From Rotaria macrura (taxonomy: Eukaryota; Rotifera; Eurotatoria; Philodinida; Philodinidae), in the NCBI GenBank assembly GCA_900239685.1, contig OENT01000196.1, forward strand, positions 101,003 to 165,002: 64,000 nucleotides of DNA, read 5' to 3'. The notes below the pieces were generated by a model, which saw nothing but the letters and a program-made list of their open reading frames with translations, did no database searches and was not told the origin of the DNA. Each line of letters opens with the position of its first letter. Position 1 is the stretch's first letter. Positions 63,761 through 64,000 of the stretch are shown in pieces. Both the position numbers and the translations under genes were made by a program.

Positions 63761-64000
63761 GGACAATATCTATTCCAACAACGACATCTACCATAATTCA
63801 GTATTTTCCCCAACTATCTATGAACTATCTTCAGCGATAAACAGAAGCCTACAAATATCAAAAGAGCAATCACACGGCTTGAAAAATCAATCTGTATACC
63901 GTAAGCTATTCAACTATTCTAACGAGGGAACATTCTCAGTTGCCTCGCTCGGATTTCATTCGTTCATACATCATTCGATACGGGACCTCGAGTGGATGAA

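Overview
This is a eukaryotic nuclear window. It is AT-rich, the genes are split by many short introns (mostly about 50-100 bp, GT...AG), and the intergenic and intronic DNA holds small transposon remnants. The encoded families are animal: srGAP, a PITX-like paired-type homeodomain, an ANKRD28/44/52-like ankyrin protein, a WWP/ITCH/Su(dx)-type HECT ligase and an SLC52 riboflavin transporter. Short introns, low GC, 3' splice sites lying only a few bases before some start codons (possible spliced-leader acceptors), and an intronless rhomboid of fungal sequence type together suggest a small invertebrate, most likely a bdelloid rotifer. That assignment is inference. All splice structures were read by hand; the internal phases of the four multi-exon genes with clear homology close exactly.

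Layout. 0-0.3 kb: two linked minus-strand exons of an unidentified gene leaving the left edge. 2.5-3.8 kb: a near-perfect inverted repeat with arms of about 476 bp. 5.66-15.22 kb (+): srGAP, 16 coding exons, 1174 aa (F-BAR, RhoGAP, SH3), with a TTAA-type element in one intron. 17.5-20.6 kb (+): a small secreted, probably GPI-anchored, cysteine-rich protein whose long intron holds a TTAA-flanked hairpin element with a 149-N assembly gap at its apex. 24.3-25.6 kb (+): SLC52-type riboflavin transporter, first exon not found. 27.9-28.9 kb (-): PITX-like homeobox gene, 291 aa. 33 kb: degenerate palindromic element. 36.0-43.0 kb (-): ankyrin-repeat protein, 17 exons, 1006 aa. 44.5-52.1 kb (-): C2-WW4-HECT ubiquitin ligase, 7 exons, 810 aa, with two transposons in one intron: a second copy of the srGAP-intron element, and a non-autonomous hAT element with an 8-bp target duplication and a frameshifted ORF remnant. 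57.3-58.6 kb (-): intronless, catalytically intact rhomboid protease. 58.6-64 kb: no gene seen, diverged tandem repeats near the right end.

The genes do not form one pathway. srGAP (Rho signalling and membrane curvature), the ankyrin subunit (PP6 regulation, if the assignment holds), the HECT ligase and the PITX factor are ordinary metazoan regulators. The features most worth following are the fungal-type rhomboid, the set of mobile elements (two TTAA families, a hAT and several hairpins), the exact large inverted repeats, and the possible trans-splice acceptors. I did not find a convincing new multi-gene system.
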